A stretch of 64,000 bases of DNA from Staphylococcus pettenkoferi (GTDB lineage: Bacteria; Bacillota; Bacilli; Staphylococcales; Staphylococcaceae), in NCBI RefSeq assembly GCF_002902685.1, contig NZ_PPRN01000044.1, positions 1-64,000 of the forward strand. Reading direction: 5' to 3'. Made by a program: the position numbers and the translations under genes. Shown one piece after another: positions 17,496-27,221 of the stretch; within the stretch, counting starts at the first letter, position 1; the number at the start of each line of letters is the position of its first letter. Below the pieces are notes generated by a model. It did not search any database, had not been told where the DNA came from, and saw only the letters and a list, made by a program, of their open reading frames with translations.

Positions 17496-19563
17496 ATTAA
17501 ATAATGAAGTGACAAAGAGGAAAGACAATGGATTCTTCAACTTAGAGAAAGACCAAGAAGCTTTAGAAGTCTATCTACAAGAGATTCATGACAAGACCAT
17601 CTATTTCGATAGTGAAATCGAACGCTTACATTATCTCGTAGACAATGACTTCTATTTCAATGTTTTCGAGAAATATACGGAAGAACAACTTGTTGACGTG
17701 ACAAATTATGCGAAAAACATTAACTTCCAATTTGCAAGCTATATGTCAGCAAGTAAATTCTATAAAGACTACGCTTTGAAGACGAATGACAAGGAGAATA
17801 TTCTAGAAGACTACAATCAACACGTTGCTATCGTTTCACTTTACTTAGCAGATGGCGATGTTGACTTAGCGAAGCGCTTTATCTCAGGTATGGTTGAACA
17901 ACGTTATCAACCTGCTACACCAACGTTCTTAAATGCAGGTCGTGCGCGTCGTGGTGAGCTCGTATCTTGTTTCTTATTAGAAGTGGATGACAGCTTGAAC
18001 TCAATCAACTTCATCGATTCTACAGCTAAGCAATTGAGTAAAATTGGTGGCGGTGTGGCTATCAACTTATCTAAATTACGTGCACGTGGTGAAGCGATTA
18101 AAGGTATTAAAGGTGTCGCTAAAGGTGTGTTACCTGTGGCGAAATCACTTGAAGGTGGCTTTAGTTATGCTGATCAACTCGGTCAACGTCCAGGTGCAGG
18201 TGCAGTTTACCTCAACATCTTCCACTATGATGTTGAAGAGTTCTTAGATACGAAGAAAGTTAACGCTGACGAAGACCTTCGTCTATCAACAATTTCAACG
18301 GGACTCATCGTGCCTTCTAAATTCTTTGATTTAGCTAAAGAAGGTAAGGATTTCTACATGTTCGCACCACACACAGTTTACAAAGAATACGGTGTAACAT
18401 TAGACGATTTAAATTTAGACGAATATTATGATGATCTTGTTGCTAACCCTAACATTGACAAGAAGAAAAAAGACGCACGTGAAATGCTAAACCTTATCGC
18501 ACAAACGCAATTACAATCTGGTTATCCATACTTAATGTTTAAAGATAACGCCAACAAAGTACACCCTAACTCTAATATTGGCCAAATCAAGATGAGCAAC
18601 CTTTGTACAGAAATCTTCCAACTTCAAGAAACATCTGTCATCAACGATTATGGTGTAGAAGACGATATTAAAAGAGATATTTCTTGTAATTTAGGTTCTT
18701 TAAACATCGTTAATGTAATGGAATCAGGTAAGTTTAGAGATTCTGTAGCTACAGGTATGGATGCTTTAACATTTGTGAGTGACGAAGCGAACATTCAAAA
18801 CGCGCCTGGCGTTAAGAAAGCGAATAGTGAGCTTCATTCCGTAGGTTTAGGTGCGATGAACCTTCACGGTTACCTTGCTAAGAATAAGATTGGTTATGAA
18901 TCAGAAGAAGCGAAAGATTTCGCGAATATCTTCTTTATGATGTTGAACTATTATTCAATCCAACGTTCTATGGAAATCGCTAAAGAACGTCAAACGATCT
19001 TCAAGGACTTTGATAAATCTGATTATGCGAATGGTAAGTACTTCGAATTCTACACTTCACAAACATTTGAACCGAAATATGAGAAAGTGAAACGTTTATT
19101 CGAAGGATTAGACATTCCTACTCCTGAAGATTGGAAAGCATTACAAGCACAAGTAGAAGAACATGGCCTTTACCATGCTTATCGTCTTGCTATCGCACCT
19201 ACACAAAGTATTTCTTATGTGCAGAATGCGACACCATCTGTAATGCCTATCGTTGACCAAATTGAACGTCGTACTTATGGTAACTCAGAAACATTCTATC
19301 CTATGCCATTCTTATCACCAGAAACAATGTGGTATTACAAGTCAGCATTTAATACAGATCAAATGAAATTAATTGATCTAATTTCAACAATTCAAACTCA
19401 CGTTGATCAAGGTATTTCAACGATTCTTTACGTTAACTCTGAAGTATCTACACGTGAATTGTCACGCTTATATGTTTATGCCCATCACAAAGGGCTTAAA
19501 TCACTTTACTACACACGTAACAAACTATTAAGTGTAGAAGAGTGTACAAGTTGCTCAGTTTAA
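17458..19563 (+). CDS. nrdE: Class Ib ribonucleoside-diphosphate reductase, alpha subunit
   Basis: 701 aa from the ATG at 17458, which has AAGGTGGGA about 8 nt upstream and gives the [16 protein letters not shown] start typical of staphylococci; a longer in-frame start at 17419 lacks an SD. Reduces NDPs to dNDPs. Redox-active cysteines are visible in [11 protein letters not shown] and SCNLGSLN, and the C-terminal pair in the tail ECTSCSV receives electrons from NrdH/thioredoxin. Partner NrdF follows after a 159-bp spacer with a long hairpin. No N-terminal ATP cone of class Ia is present. Confidence 0.95.
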   Translation: MKTMDEKRYNHIELNNEVTKRKDNGFFNLEKDQEALEVYLQEIHDKTIYFDSEIERLHYLVDNDFYFNVFEKYTEEQLVDVTNYAKNINFQFASYMSASKFYKDYALKTNDKENILEDYNQHVAIVSLYLADGDVDLAKRFISGMVEQRYQPATPTFLNAGRARRGELVSCFLLEVDDSLNSINFIDSTAKQLSKIGGGVAINLSKLRARGEAIKGIKGVAKGVLPVAKSLEGGFSYADQLGQRPGAGAVYLNIFHYDVEEFLDTKKVNADEDLRLSTISTGLIVPSKFFDLAKEGKDFYMFAPHTVYKEYGVTLDDLNLDEYYDDLVANPNIDKKKKDAREMLNLIAQTQLQSGYPYLMFKDNANKVHPNSNIGQIKMSNLCTEIFQLQETSVINDYGVEDDIKRDISCNLGSLNIVNVMESGKFRDSVATGMDALTFVSDEANIQNAPGVKKANSELHSVGLGAMNLHGYLAKNKIGYESEEAKDFANIFFMMLNYYSIQRSMEIAKERQTIFKDFDKSDYANGKYFEFYTSQTFEPKYEKVKRLFEGLDIPTPEDWKALQAQVEEHGLYHAYRLAIAPTQSISYVQNATPSVMPIVDQIERRTYGNSETFYPMPFLSPETMWYYKSAFNTDQMKLIDLISTIQTHVDQGISTILYVNSEVSTRELSRLYVYAHHKGLKSLYYTRNKLLSVEECTSCSV

Positions 19564-19622
19564 GCATTGTGAGTAAATAATCTAAGCATAAAGTAGTACG
19601 TATTGTTCTCAAGCATGAAGCA

Positions 19623-19682
19623 GATTAAGTAGGAGAGTGTTGGCACTATTCTTGTCGTGGTGCTCATCTTTCCTACTTAATC
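19623..19682 (+). repeat. Long hairpin in the nrdE-nrdF spacer
   Basis: GATTAAGTAGGA (19623-19634) and TCCTACTTAATC (19671-19682) are an exact 12-bp inverted repeat around a 36-nt loop that contains a smaller GGCAC/GTGCT pairing. No U-run follows directly. It could stabilise or process the mRNA, or tune the NrdE:NrdF ratio. Confidence 0.65.
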
Positions 19683-19722
19683 ATACATACAATATTTAAA
19701 TGAGATTGGAGACGTTAAACAC

Positions 19723-20697
19723 ATGAAAGCAGTCAATTGGAATACGCAAGAAGATATGACCAACATGTTCTGGCGCCAAAACATATCGCAAATGTGGGTG
19801 GAAACAGAATTTAAGGTTTCCAAAGATATTGCAAGTTGGAAGACATTAACAGATGAGGAAAAGAACGCTTTCAAATATGCGCTTGCAGGCTTAACTGGTC
19901 TAGATACTCACCAAGCCGATGATGGTATGCCACTCGTCATGATGCACACAACAGATTTACGTAAAAAAGCAGTATATTCATTTATGGCGATGATGGAGCA
20001 AATTCATGCGAAAAGTTATTCTCACATCTTTACAACGCTATTACCATCTAGTGAAACGAACTATCTTCTTGATACGTGGGTGATTGAAGAACCACATCTA
20101 AAATATAAAGCGGACGTTATTGTGGGTAACTATCACAAATTATGGGGCAAGGAAGCTTCAATCTACGATCAATATATTGCACGAGTATCAAGTGTATTCT
20201 TAGAAACATTCTTATTCTATTCTGGTTTCTATTATCCACTTTATTTAGCAGGTCAAGGTAAGATGACAACATCTGGAGAAATTATCCGTAAAATATTGCT
20301 CGACGAGTCAATTCATGGTGTGTTTACTGGTTTAGATGCACAACATTTACGCAATGAGCTTTCTGAGAGTGAAAAGCAAAAAGCAGACCAAGAAATGTAT
20401 CGTTTGCTCGAAGATTTATATAAAAATGAAGTATCTTATACGCATAAGTTATATGATGACATTGGTTTAACTGATGATGTGCTTAACTATGTTCGTTATA
20501 ACGGCAACAAAGCATTATCTAACTTAGGATTTGAACCTTACTTTGAAGAACGCGAATTTAACCCAATTATTGAGAATGCGTTAGATACTTCAACTAAAAA
20601 CCATGACTTCTTCTCAGTTAAAGGTGATGGTTACACACTTGCACTTAATGTAGAAGCGCTACAAGATGAAGACTTCATCTTTGATGACGAAAAATAG
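19723..20697 (+). CDS. nrdF: Class Ib ribonucleotide reductase, beta subunit
   Basis: 324 aa, ATG with GGAGA upstream. Ferritin-like subunit holding the dimetal centre and tyrosyl radical. Metal ligands lie in DTHQADDG, the ExxH motif MEQIHAKSYSHIF (with the radical Tyr following), IEEPHLKY and LDESIHG. Forms the active enzyme with NrdE; activated through NrdI. Last gene of the nrd operon, followed by a hairpin terminator at 20726-20765. Confidence 0.95.
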   Translation: MKAVNWNTQEDMTNMFWRQNISQMWVETEFKVSKDIASWKTLTDEEKNAFKYALAGLTGLDTHQADDGMPLVMMHTTDLRKKAVYSFMAMMEQIHAKSYSHIFTTLLPSSETNYLLDTWVIEEPHLKYKADVIVGNYHKLWGKEASIYDQYIARVSSVFLETFLFYSGFYYPLYLAGQGKMTTSGEIIRKILLDESIHGVFTGLDAQHLRNELSESEKQKADQEMYRLLEDLYKNEVSYTHKLYDDIGLTDDVLNYVRYNGNKALSNLGFEPYFEEREFNPIIENALDTSTKNHDFFSVKGDGYTLALNVEALQDEDFIFDDEK

Positions 20698-20725
20698 TCA
20701 CGCATCATCTTGATAACACTATTTT

Positions 20726-20765
20726 AGGAGCAGGGCAGTATAATCGGTATGTCTTGCTCCTTTTC
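20726..20765 (+). terminator. nrd operon terminator
   Basis: AGGAGCA (20726-20732) pairs with TGCTCCT (20755-20761), with further pairing inside, followed by TTTTC. The 3' arm GTCTTGCTCC is the same as that of the complete H3 hairpin at 9307. Confidence 0.75.
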
Positions 20766-20923
20766 TTACTTATTTTTGCCTTCTAACAATTATTTTCTCT
20801 ATCTACTTTTATTTGAAAAAGAAGTGTTATAAAACATTCTGCACAAAAAATTCTCTATCATAAATGATTCAATTGTAAATATACTCTATCTATACGATTT
20901 CTCTATGATTTTATCGTAGGCTA

Positions 20924-20951
20924 TTGAAATATCTGAATTTCATGATAAACT
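20924..20951 (+). promoter_or_regulatory. sst operon promoter
   Basis: TTGAAA (20924-20929), 16-nt spacer, TAAACT (20946-20951) with an extended TGA in front. The Fur box starts 16 bp further on. Confidence 0.55.
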
Positions 20952-20966
20952 AGATTTATGCTTAGT

Positions 20967-20985
20967 GATAACGATTATCATTATC
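20967..20985 (+). promoter_or_regulatory. Fur box of the sst operon
   Basis: GATAACGATTATCATTATC matches the 19-bp Fur consensus at 18 of 19 positions and lies between the promoter and sstA, so iron repression of sstABCD is expected. Confidence 0.88.
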
Positions 20986-20997
20986 GCTTTTTAATCT

Positions 20998-21990
20998 ATG
21001 ATAAAGGAATGGAGACTATTGTTACGAGGGATTATTAACCGATTCACTTTATTCCTACTTCTCATCCTATTAACACTGTTATCCCTACTTATCGGTGTTA
21101 AGCAAATACCTCTTTCAGATCTTGGACATTTATCACAAACACAACTTCATATCATCTTAACGAGTCGTATTCCACGTACGATTAGCATTCTTATTAGTGG
21201 AAGTACATTAGCGTTAGCAGGTCTAATTATGCAACAAATGATGCAGAATAAATTTGTGAGTCCAACTACAGCAGGTACGATGGATTGGGCTAAGCTCGGT
21301 ATCTTGATAGCGATGATTTGGTTCCCGCAAGAGAATATACTCATTAAGCTCGCATTTGCTGTCTTACTTAGCATTGGTGGCACATTTCTTTTTGTGAAGC
21401 TCATTCAATTGATTCGCTTTAAAGAAGTCATCTTTGTACCTTTGATGGGGATTATGCTTGGTGGCATCGTTTCAAGTTTCACTACGTTTATGGCTCTGCA
21501 AACTAATACCGTTCAAAGTGTAGGCAATTGGCTCAATGGTAATTTTGCCATCATCACGAGTGGCCGTTATGAGATTCTATACCTTAGTATTCCGCTTCTC
21601 ATACTCACTTACATATTTGCGAATCATTTTACGATAGCGGGTATGGGCAAGGATTTCAGCAACAATCTCGGTGTCAACTATGAACGCATTATTCACATTG
21701 GCTTGTTTATCACAGCAACAATTACTGCGCTAGTAGTCGTAACTGTAGGAACGTTGCCATTTCTAGGACTCATCGTGCCTAACATTGTAGCGATCTTTAG
21801 AGGGGATCACTTGAAACATGCATTACCGCAAACAGCAATGCTCGGAGCGATATTTGTGTTGTTCTCAGATATTATCGGACGTCTCGTCGTTTACCCATAT
21901 GAAATTAACATCGGTTTAACGATTGGCGTGTTTGGTACGGTCATCTTCCTCATAATGCTATTGAAAGGACGCCGTCACTATGCGAATTAA
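20998..21990 (+). CDS. sstA: Iron-siderophore ABC transporter permease SstA
   Basis: 330 aa from the ATG at 20998, which has no SD; the TTG at 21019 is preceded by AAGGAATGGAG at good spacing and may be the real start (323 aa). FecCD-family permease with about 8-10 membrane helices and the conserved SRIPRTISILISG and GTLPFLGLIVPNIVAIFRGDHLK coupling region. Imports ferric catechol-type siderophores or catecholamine-bound iron with SstB, SstC and SstD. First gene of a four-gene operon with a Fur box; overlaps sstB by 11 bp. Confidence 0.9.
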   Translation: MIKEWRLLLRGIINRFTLFLLLILLTLLSLLIGVKQIPLSDLGHLSQTQLHIILTSRIPRTISILISGSTLALAGLIMQQMMQNKFVSPTTAGTMDWAKLGILIAMIWFPQENILIKLAFAVLLSIGGTFLFVKLIQLIRFKEVIFVPLMGIMLGGIVSSFTTFMALQTNTVQSVGNWLNGNFAIITSGRYEILYLSIPLLILTYIFANHFTIAGMGKDFSNNLGVNYERIIHIGLFITATITALVVVTVGTLPFLGLIVPNIVAIFRGDHLKHALPQTAMLGAIFVLFSDIIGRLVVYPYEINIGLTIGVFGTVIFLIMLLKGRRHYAN

Positions 21991-22939
21991 TCTCAATCTC
22001 AAATTAGCGATACTGATAGCAGTGGTTATCCTAAGTGGTGCGTTGTATTTATTCCTTGGAATTAATTTCGACATCATCCATTATCAGTTACCTGCTCGGA
22101 TGAAAAAGTTAATATTAATGTTCATCGTCGGTGGCGCAATCGCTGCTTCTGTCGTTATCTTCCAGGCGATTACAACCAACCGCTTACTTACGCCCTCTAT
22201 TATGGGATTAGATGCAGTCTATATGTTTATTAAAGTCTTATTAGTTTTTATATTTGGCGCACAGTCATTATTTAATACGAATATTTATCTCAACTTTGGG
22301 ATTACCGTATTAGCGATGATTAGCTTCGCACTCATTTTATTCCAAGGTATCTTTCGTCTGAAAAATGTTTCCGTCTATTTCATCTTACTCGTCGGAATCA
22401 TTATGGGTACATTCTTCAGAAGTATTACAAGCTTCTTAGAACTCATCATTGACCCGGAAGATTTCCTTGCAGTACAAAGTGCGATGTTTGCGAACTTTAA
22501 CGCAGCGAATCCGCGTTTAATGACTTTGTCAGCGATTATCTTACTTATTCTTATCGGACTGACTTTCTATCTCATTCCATATTTAGATGTCTTATTACTC
22601 GGGCGAGCACAAGCGATCAACCTTGGCGTACCTTATCAATGGATGACCCGTACGTTACTGATCATGGTTGCGGTTCTCGTGTCGCTTTCGACAGCATTGG
22701 TAGGTCCTATCGCATTCTTAGGATTAATGACAGTAAACATCGCCCACGAATTAATGCGAACTTATGAGCATAAATATATTTTCCCAGCTACATTGTGCTT
22801 GAGTTGGATCAGTTTGTTTATAGCTCAAAGTGTGCTGGAACATATCTTTGACGCGACAACACAAGTGAGTATCGTTATTGATTTAATTGGTGGACTTTAC
22901 TTCATTTACTTATTAGTTAAAAGGAGAAATACAGTGTGA
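21980..22939 (+). CDS. sstB: Iron-siderophore ABC transporter permease SstB
   Basis: 319 aa, second FecCD permease subunit with 8-10 hydrophobic helices. Motifs LPARMKKLILMFIVGGAIA near the N terminus and GPIAFLGLMTVNIAHELMRTYEHK in the ATPase-contact region. Starts inside the end of sstA and overlaps sstC by four bases (GTGA), so the three genes are translationally coupled. Forms the heterodimeric membrane pore with SstA. Confidence 0.9.
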   Translation: MRINLNLKLAILIAVVILSGALYLFLGINFDIIHYQLPARMKKLILMFIVGGAIAASVVIFQAITTNRLLTPSIMGLDAVYMFIKVLLVFIFGAQSLFNTNIYLNFGITVLAMISFALILFQGIFRLKNVSVYFILLVGIIMGTFFRSITSFLELIIDPEDFLAVQSAMFANFNAANPRLMTLSAIILLILIGLTFYLIPYLDVLLLGRAQAINLGVPYQWMTRTLLIMVAVLVSLSTALVGPIAFLGLMTVNIAHELMRTYEHKYIFPATLCLSWISLFIAQSVLEHIFDATTQVSIVIDLIGGLYFIYLLVKRRNTV

Positions 22940-23724
22940 TTAGTGTAAATAATTTAACTAAAACGATTGAGCAGCGACCCATTCTACAAGATATCAACGT
23001 AGATATTCACAAAGGCCAGTTGACGACGATTATAGGTCCTAACGGTGCAGGCAAAAGTACATTGTTTTCAGCGATAACGCGTCTAACAGACTACGATCAA
23101 GGGACGATTACGATCGACGATCACTCTATAGATGACTACAAGAGTAATGATTTAGCGAAGAAGTTGTCCATTTTAAAACAGACGAACATCACTGAACTTA
23201 ACATAACTGTGGAACAACTCGTGCAGTTTGGACGGTTCCCATACTCGAAAGGGCGACTTAAAAAAGAGGATAAAGAGAAGATTCAGGAAGCTTTATCTTT
23301 GCTTAATTTAACAGAGATTAAAGATCGTTATATTAAGACTTTATCAGGTGGTCAACGTCAGCGTGCATATGTCGCAATGACGATTGCTCAAGATACGGAG
23401 TATATCTTGTTAGATGAGCCACTGAATAATTTGGACATGAAACACGCGGTGCAAATCATGCAAATTCTGCGTCATCTTGCACATCATTACAACAAGACGA
23501 TTGTTGTCGTGATACATGATATTAACTTCGCGTCCTGTTATTCAGATCATATTATTGCGATTAAAGATGGACAGACTTTTATCTCTGATACAAAAGACCA
23601 AGTCGTACAAGCAGAGACCTTGAGTCAGCTATACGATATGCCAGTGAAAGTGGAAGAAATTGAGTCCCAACGTATTTGTATTTACTATGATGAGCGAGAG
23701 GGAGCAACGCAAGCAGAAGCATAA
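22936..23724 (+). CDS. sstC: Iron-siderophore ABC transporter ATPase SstC
   Basis: 262 aa, GTG start at 22936 with AAAAGGAG upstream. FepC-type ATPase: Walker A GPNGAGKST (34-42), signature LSGGQRQRAYVAMTIAQ, Walker B YILLDEPLNNLD, switch VVIHDINFAS. Powers uptake through SstA/SstB. Overlaps sstB; sstD follows after 98 bp with its own strong SD. Confidence 0.92.
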   Translation: MISVNNLTKTIEQRPILQDINVDIHKGQLTTIIGPNGAGKSTLFSAITRLTDYDQGTITIDDHSIDDYKSNDLAKKLSILKQTNITELNITVEQLVQFGRFPYSKGRLKKEDKEKIQEALSLLNLTEIKDRYIKTLSGGQRQRAYVAMTIAQDTEYILLDEPLNNLDMKHAVQIMQILRHLAHHYNKTIVVVIHDINFASCYSDHIIAIKDGQTFISDTKDQVVQAETLSQLYDMPVKVEEIESQRICIYYDEREGATQAEA

Positions 23725-23822
23725 AATCGATAGTACATTGAAGGGAGTGATGTGTCGCTACAAAGTTAACGCTATAGGGGGAACGCGGCATATAACTTGG
23801 GAAGAACAAATGGAGGATATCA

Positions 23823-24860
23823 ATGAAGAAGTTTACTATATTTCTATTAATTAGTTTAATGTTTGTCCTTGCTGCATGTGGTAACCAAGGTGATGGTAGT
23901 AAAGGTAAGGACAGTAGCAGTAAGAGTGACAAAGAGACTGTAACGATTCATAACCAGTTTGAAGCTAGAGGCGACAAGAAAGATGGTAGTGATGCGAAGA
24001 AAGTAGACGACAAAGTTTCAGTGCCGAAGAATCCTAAACGCGCAGTCGTTCTTGATTACGGTGCGTTAGATACGATCAAAGAACTTGGCTTAGCAGATAA
24101 AGTGAAAGGTTTACCTAAAGGTGAAGGTGGTAAAAGCTTACCTGATTTCTTAAAAGAATTTAAAGATGACAAATACATCAACACGGGTAACCTTAAAGAA
24201 ATCAACTTCGATAAAGTTGCTGAAGCTAAACCGGATGTCATCTATATTTCTGGACGTGCAGCTTCACAACAAAACTTAGATGAATTCAAGAAAGCAGCTC
24301 CAGATGCGAAGATCGTCTATGTAGGTGCAGATGATAATAATGAACTTCAATCATTAAAAGACAACACATTAAATATTGGAAAAATCTACGATAAAGAAGA
24401 TAAAGCTAAGAAACTTAACAAAAAATTAGATGACAAAGTCGCAGATGTTAAAAAACATACCAAAGACATGAAAGACGATAAATCAATGTTCTTACTCGTT
24501 AACGAAGGAGAACTATCTACTTTCGGTCCAAAAGCACGTTTCGGAAGCTTAATCTTTGATACACTCGGTTTCACTCCAGCAGATAAAGATGTCAAAGCAA
24601 GTACACACGGTCAAAACGTAAGTAATGAATACATTAACGAGAAAAATCCAAGTATTATCTTTGCGATGGACCGTGGACAAGCAATTGGCGGTGAAGCTAC
24701 AGCTAAGAAAGCACTCAACAACGATGTACTTAAAGATGTAAAAGCGAATAAAGAAGACCAAGTTTACGAATTAGATCCTAAATTATGGTACTTCTCAAGT
24801 GGTTCTACATCAACTACAGCACTTAAACAAATTGAAGAGTTAGAAAAAGCATTAAAATAA
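23823..24860 (+). CDS. sstD: Iron-siderophore binding lipoprotein SstD
   Basis: 345 aa, ATG preceded by GGAGGA. Lipoprotein signal peptide with lipobox LAAC (Cys at ~19), then a short Ser/Lys/Asp-rich linker and a PBP2-type siderophore-binding domain (YclQ/CeuE-like; ...RAVVLDYGALDTIKELG..., KPDVIYISGR). Captures ferric siderophore at the membrane surface for SstABC. Part of the Fur-controlled operon. Downstream lies a solo H2/H3 repeat and a terminator. Confidence 0.93.
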   Translation: MKKFTIFLLISLMFVLAACGNQGDGSKGKDSSSKSDKETVTIHNQFEARGDKKDGSDAKKVDDKVSVPKNPKRAVVLDYGALDTIKELGLADKVKGLPKGEGGKSLPDFLKEFKDDKYINTGNLKEINFDKVAEAKPDVIYISGRAASQQNLDEFKKAAPDAKIVYVGADDNNELQSLKDNTLNIGKIYDKEDKAKKLNKKLDDKVADVKKHTKDMKDDKSMFLLVNEGELSTFGPKARFGSLIFDTLGFTPADKDVKASTHGQNVSNEYINEKNPSIIFAMDRGQAIGGEATAKKALNNDVLKDVKANKEDQVYELDPKLWYFSSGSTSTTALKQIEELEKALK

Positions 24861-24975
24861 TGATGTAGTGTCTAGGACATAATTAAAGAATTAGATAAGA
24901 ATTAGCTATAGATGTAAAGTAAACTCATTTAGAGAGAACTTTATAGTTGATAAAGATATTAACTATTGCTCTTCG

Positions 24976-25074
24976 CAGTAGTTGTCTGTACTTGAGATAG
25001 CTAGCACTTTCTCAAGTACTAGACACCCTTGCGGGGTGAGACTACGAAATCAAGTAGATTTCTGTCTCACTCCC
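24976..25074 (+). repeat. Solo H2/H3 hairpin module behind sstD
   Basis: Begins GCAGTAGTTGTCT near 24976. H2: GTACTTGAGA (24988-24997) pairs with TCTCAAGTAC (25010-25019), flanked by GTCT/AGAC. H3: GGGTGAGAC (25034-25042) pairs with GTCTCACTCCC (25064-25074) around a TACGAAATCA...GATTTCT loop. Same module as the array at 8803-9307, with different stem sequences. Confidence 0.8.
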
Positions 25075-25081
25075 GTAGAGA

Positions 25082-25128
25082 AAAAGGTCGAGAAGAGGTG
25101 TGTAAGTCACGCTCTTTCTCGACCTTTT
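25082..25128. terminator. Bidirectional terminator between sstD and the CHY zinc-finger gene
   Basis: AAAAGGTCGAGAA (25082-25094) and TTCTCGACCTTTT (25116-25128) are an exact 13-bp inverted repeat with A/T-rich ends on both sides. Confidence 0.88.
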
Positions 25129-25443
25129 CTATACTTCGAAATAGTGATGATAATGAAACATACATCGCGTATTAAAGTGTGAATCACAATAAGGACAGGT
25201 CTCTGTCATCATATATTCGTTAATAGTGAGATGCCGTTTACAAACACCACATAGCACAGCCTCAGTGTTAAACTCATCTTCACTCCAACGTTTCACTTGA
25301 TGTTGTTCATGCTCTTCGTGACACTTGTAGCAAGGATAATATTTATCGCAGCATTTAAACTTAATCGCGATAATATCTACCGGTGCATGATAATGTTTGC
25401 AACGTGTTTCATTATCTACTGTATCTCCATAAACTTTAACCAT
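25129..25443 (-). CDS. CHY-type zinc finger protein
   Basis: 104 aa, ATG with GAGGTAAG upstream. Nine or more Cys and many His arranged as in the CHY zinc finger family: CKHY near the start, CCDKYYPCYKCHEEH in the middle, CGVCKRHL and CPYCDSHFN toward the end, which should bind about three zinc ions. Function of the small bacterial members is unknown. It lies 28 bp after murB on the same strand and is probably co-transcribed. Confidence 0.85.
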   Translation of the reverse strand: MVKVYGDTVDNETRCKHYHAPVDIIAIKFKCCDKYYPCYKCHEEHEQHQVKRWSEDEFNTEAVLCGVCKRHLTINEYMMTETCPYCDSHFNTRCMFHYHHYFEV

Positions 25444-25471
25444 ACTACTTACCTCAATTACTCAGTTGTAG

Positions 25472-26398
25472 TTATTGTCGTTCTTGAGGGTGTTCGCCAA
25501 TAATTCTTACTTCAGGATGTAAATCAACGTCGAATTTCTCTTTAACTACATGTTGCACATGGTGGATTAAATCTTCGTAGTCCGTTGCTGAGCCTCCATC
25601 AACATTGACCATGAAACCAGCATGTTTTTTAGAAACTTCAACGCCACCGATACGATGTCCTTGAAGATCGGAATCTTGAATGAGCTTACCAGCAAAGTGA
25701 CCTGGTGGGCGTTGGAAGACACTACCACAGGAAGGGTACTCAAGAGGTTGTTTCGATTCACGTCGTTCTGTAAGGTCATCCATTTTAGCTTGAATATCGT
25801 CGAGGTCTCCAGGTGTGAGAGTAAAAGCCGCTTCGACCACAACGAGATGATTCTCTTGAACAATACTGTTACGATAATCTAATTCGAGTTCATTATTTGT
25901 GTAAGTGAGTAACTCACCTTTTTCATTCACACATAAAGCGTAATCGATACAATCTTTCACTTCGCCACCGTAAGCGCCCGCATTCATAAATACAGCGCCT
26001 CCGATGGATCCTGGTATACCACATGCGAACTCTAAACCAGTTAACACGTGGTCTCGTGCAGTACGTGAGACATCGATAATCGCTGCACCACTGCCTGCGA
26101 TAATAGAGGAATCTGAAACGTCAATGTAATCAAGGGATAGTAAGCTTAAGACAATACCACGAATGCCGCCTTCACGAATGATGATATTAGAACCATTACC
26201 TAAATAAGTAACAGGGATATCGTTCTCGTATGCGAAGCGGACGATTTGTTGAACCTGTTCGCTCGTTGTTGGTGAGAGGTAGAAGTCAGCTTCTCCTCCT
26301 GTTTCTGTATATGTATAACGTTTCAACGGTTCATCTACTCGAATAATATCGGTAGGTACAATCTCCTTCAATTTTGTTAAGATGTCATCTTTAAGCAA
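25472..26398 (-). CDS. murB: UDP-N-acetylenolpyruvoylglucosamine reductase
   Basis: 308 aa, TTG start at 26398 with AAAGGA nine nt upstream. FAD-dependent reductase of the second peptidoglycan step (UDP-GlcNAc-enolpyruvate to UDP-MurNAc, NADPH). FAD-binding region [15 protein letters not shown] and [26 protein letters not shown]; catalytic Ser in [19 protein letters not shown]; final Glu region HPEVRIIGE. Type IIb MurB by length. A rare TTG start on an essential gene is normal in staphylococci. Leads the CHY gene. Confidence 0.95.
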   Translation of the reverse strand: MLKDDILTKLKEIVPTDIIRVDEPLKRYTYTETGGEADFYLSPTTSEQVQQIVRFAYENDIPVTYLGNGSNIIIREGGIRGIVLSLLSLDYIDVSDSSIIAGSGAAIIDVSRTARDHVLTGLEFACGIPGSIGGAVFMNAGAYGGEVKDCIDYALCVNEKGELLTYTNNELELDYRNSIVQENHLVVVEAAFTLTPGDLDDIQAKMDDLTERRESKQPLEYPSCGSVFQRPPGHFAGKLIQDSDLQGHRIGGVEVSKKHAGFMVNVDGGSATDYEDLIHHVQHVVKEKFDVDLHPEVRIIGEHPQERQ

Positions 26399-26576
26399 CT
26401 CTGAACATCCTTTCCATATTCTCTTTAACAGTCATTACTCCCATTATAGCAACTCTCTAATCGATTTGCGATTAACAATAATGTGAACGATGACTTTACC
26501 TCAACTTATCACATGAGATAACTATTTCTAAATCAAGTGCTTATTACAGAAGTGTCATTTCATTCATGCAACTTCC

Positions 26577-27107
26577 TCACTTTGAGTCAGCCACATACTT
26601 CTTATAAATCTTATCTAACGCTTGCTGCTTGCGTTGTTCATAATCACTAATACGCTCCACATGCTTGAGGATTTGTGTCTTTTTATCATTAAAATGGTGG
26701 GCGATTTCGTCATTATTAGCTAAAGCTTCGTCCATCTCAAGGTACTGCTTGAAAAGACGTGTGTCTCTTTGGATGATATGCAAACGCACTTCTTGTTTGA
26801 GGTCGATTAAATTATTAAATTTCGCCATGACCACTTTCTTTTTATATGGGTGATGCAAGCGATAGAAACCCGCATAATTTAGACGCTTTTCATCTAAAGC
26901 TGTGATATCGTGTAAGTTATCTACACCGACCAAGATATCTAGAATAGGTTCTGTTGGATAGTTAAAATGACTCGTGCCGCCTATATGATGTGTGGACTTT
27001 ACGGGTGAATCTAAGAGATTAAAGAGAAGATGACGTAGTTCTTCGTATTCAGATTTAAAATGGTGTTCTGAATCTGCTTTAATAAAGGGTTGAATTGCCG
27101 AATACAC
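26577..27107 (-). CDS. GrpB-family (nucleotidyltransferase-like) protein
   Basis: 176 aa. GrpB/UPF0157 family: the motif HHIGGTSHFNYPTEPILDILVGV stands where HIGSTSVPGL-KPIIDI is usual, followed by Y..H.Y.KK and VRLHIIQRD. The Ser/Thr and Asp residues of the nucleotidyltransferase-like core are kept, but VPGL is replaced by HFNY. Function unknown; some members are fused to CoaE or kinases. Divergent from the lipoprotein gene at 27222. Confidence 0.75.
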   Translation of the reverse strand: MYSAIQPFIKADSEHHFKSEYEELRHLLFNLLDSPVKSTHHIGGTSHFNYPTEPILDILVGVDNLHDITALDEKRLNYAGFYRLHHPYKKKVVMAKFNNLIDLKQEVRLHIIQRDTRLFKQYLEMDEALANNDEIAHHFNDKKTQILKHVERISDYEQRKQQALDKIYKKYVADSK

Positions 27108-27170
27108 GGTTAAGTACCTCCTTTGTTCATTATGAAATGTTGAATTTTAGTATAGATAAAGTGTGCATTA

Positions 27171-27199
27171 TTTTCATTGTAATCGTGTTTATGTATAAT
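27171..27199 (+). promoter_or_regulatory. Promoter of the EMYY lipoprotein gene
   Basis: TTTTCA (27171-27176), 17-nt spacer, TATAAT (27194-27199), 23 bp before the ATG. Confidence 0.5.
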
Positions 27200-27221
27200 A
27201 CGAAATGATAGGAGTGCAAAA

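Larger units (their letters stand above)
20698..20997. other. nrdF to sstA intergenic region
   Basis: 300 bp with the nrdF terminator, an AT-rich stretch, and the sst promoter with its Fur box. No gene seen. Confidence 0.6.

Noticed and set aside
23765-23800. GTTAAC ... GGGGGAAC in the sstC-sstD gap as a sigma-B promoter
   Set aside because: Spacer is too short for sigma-B; likely coincidence.
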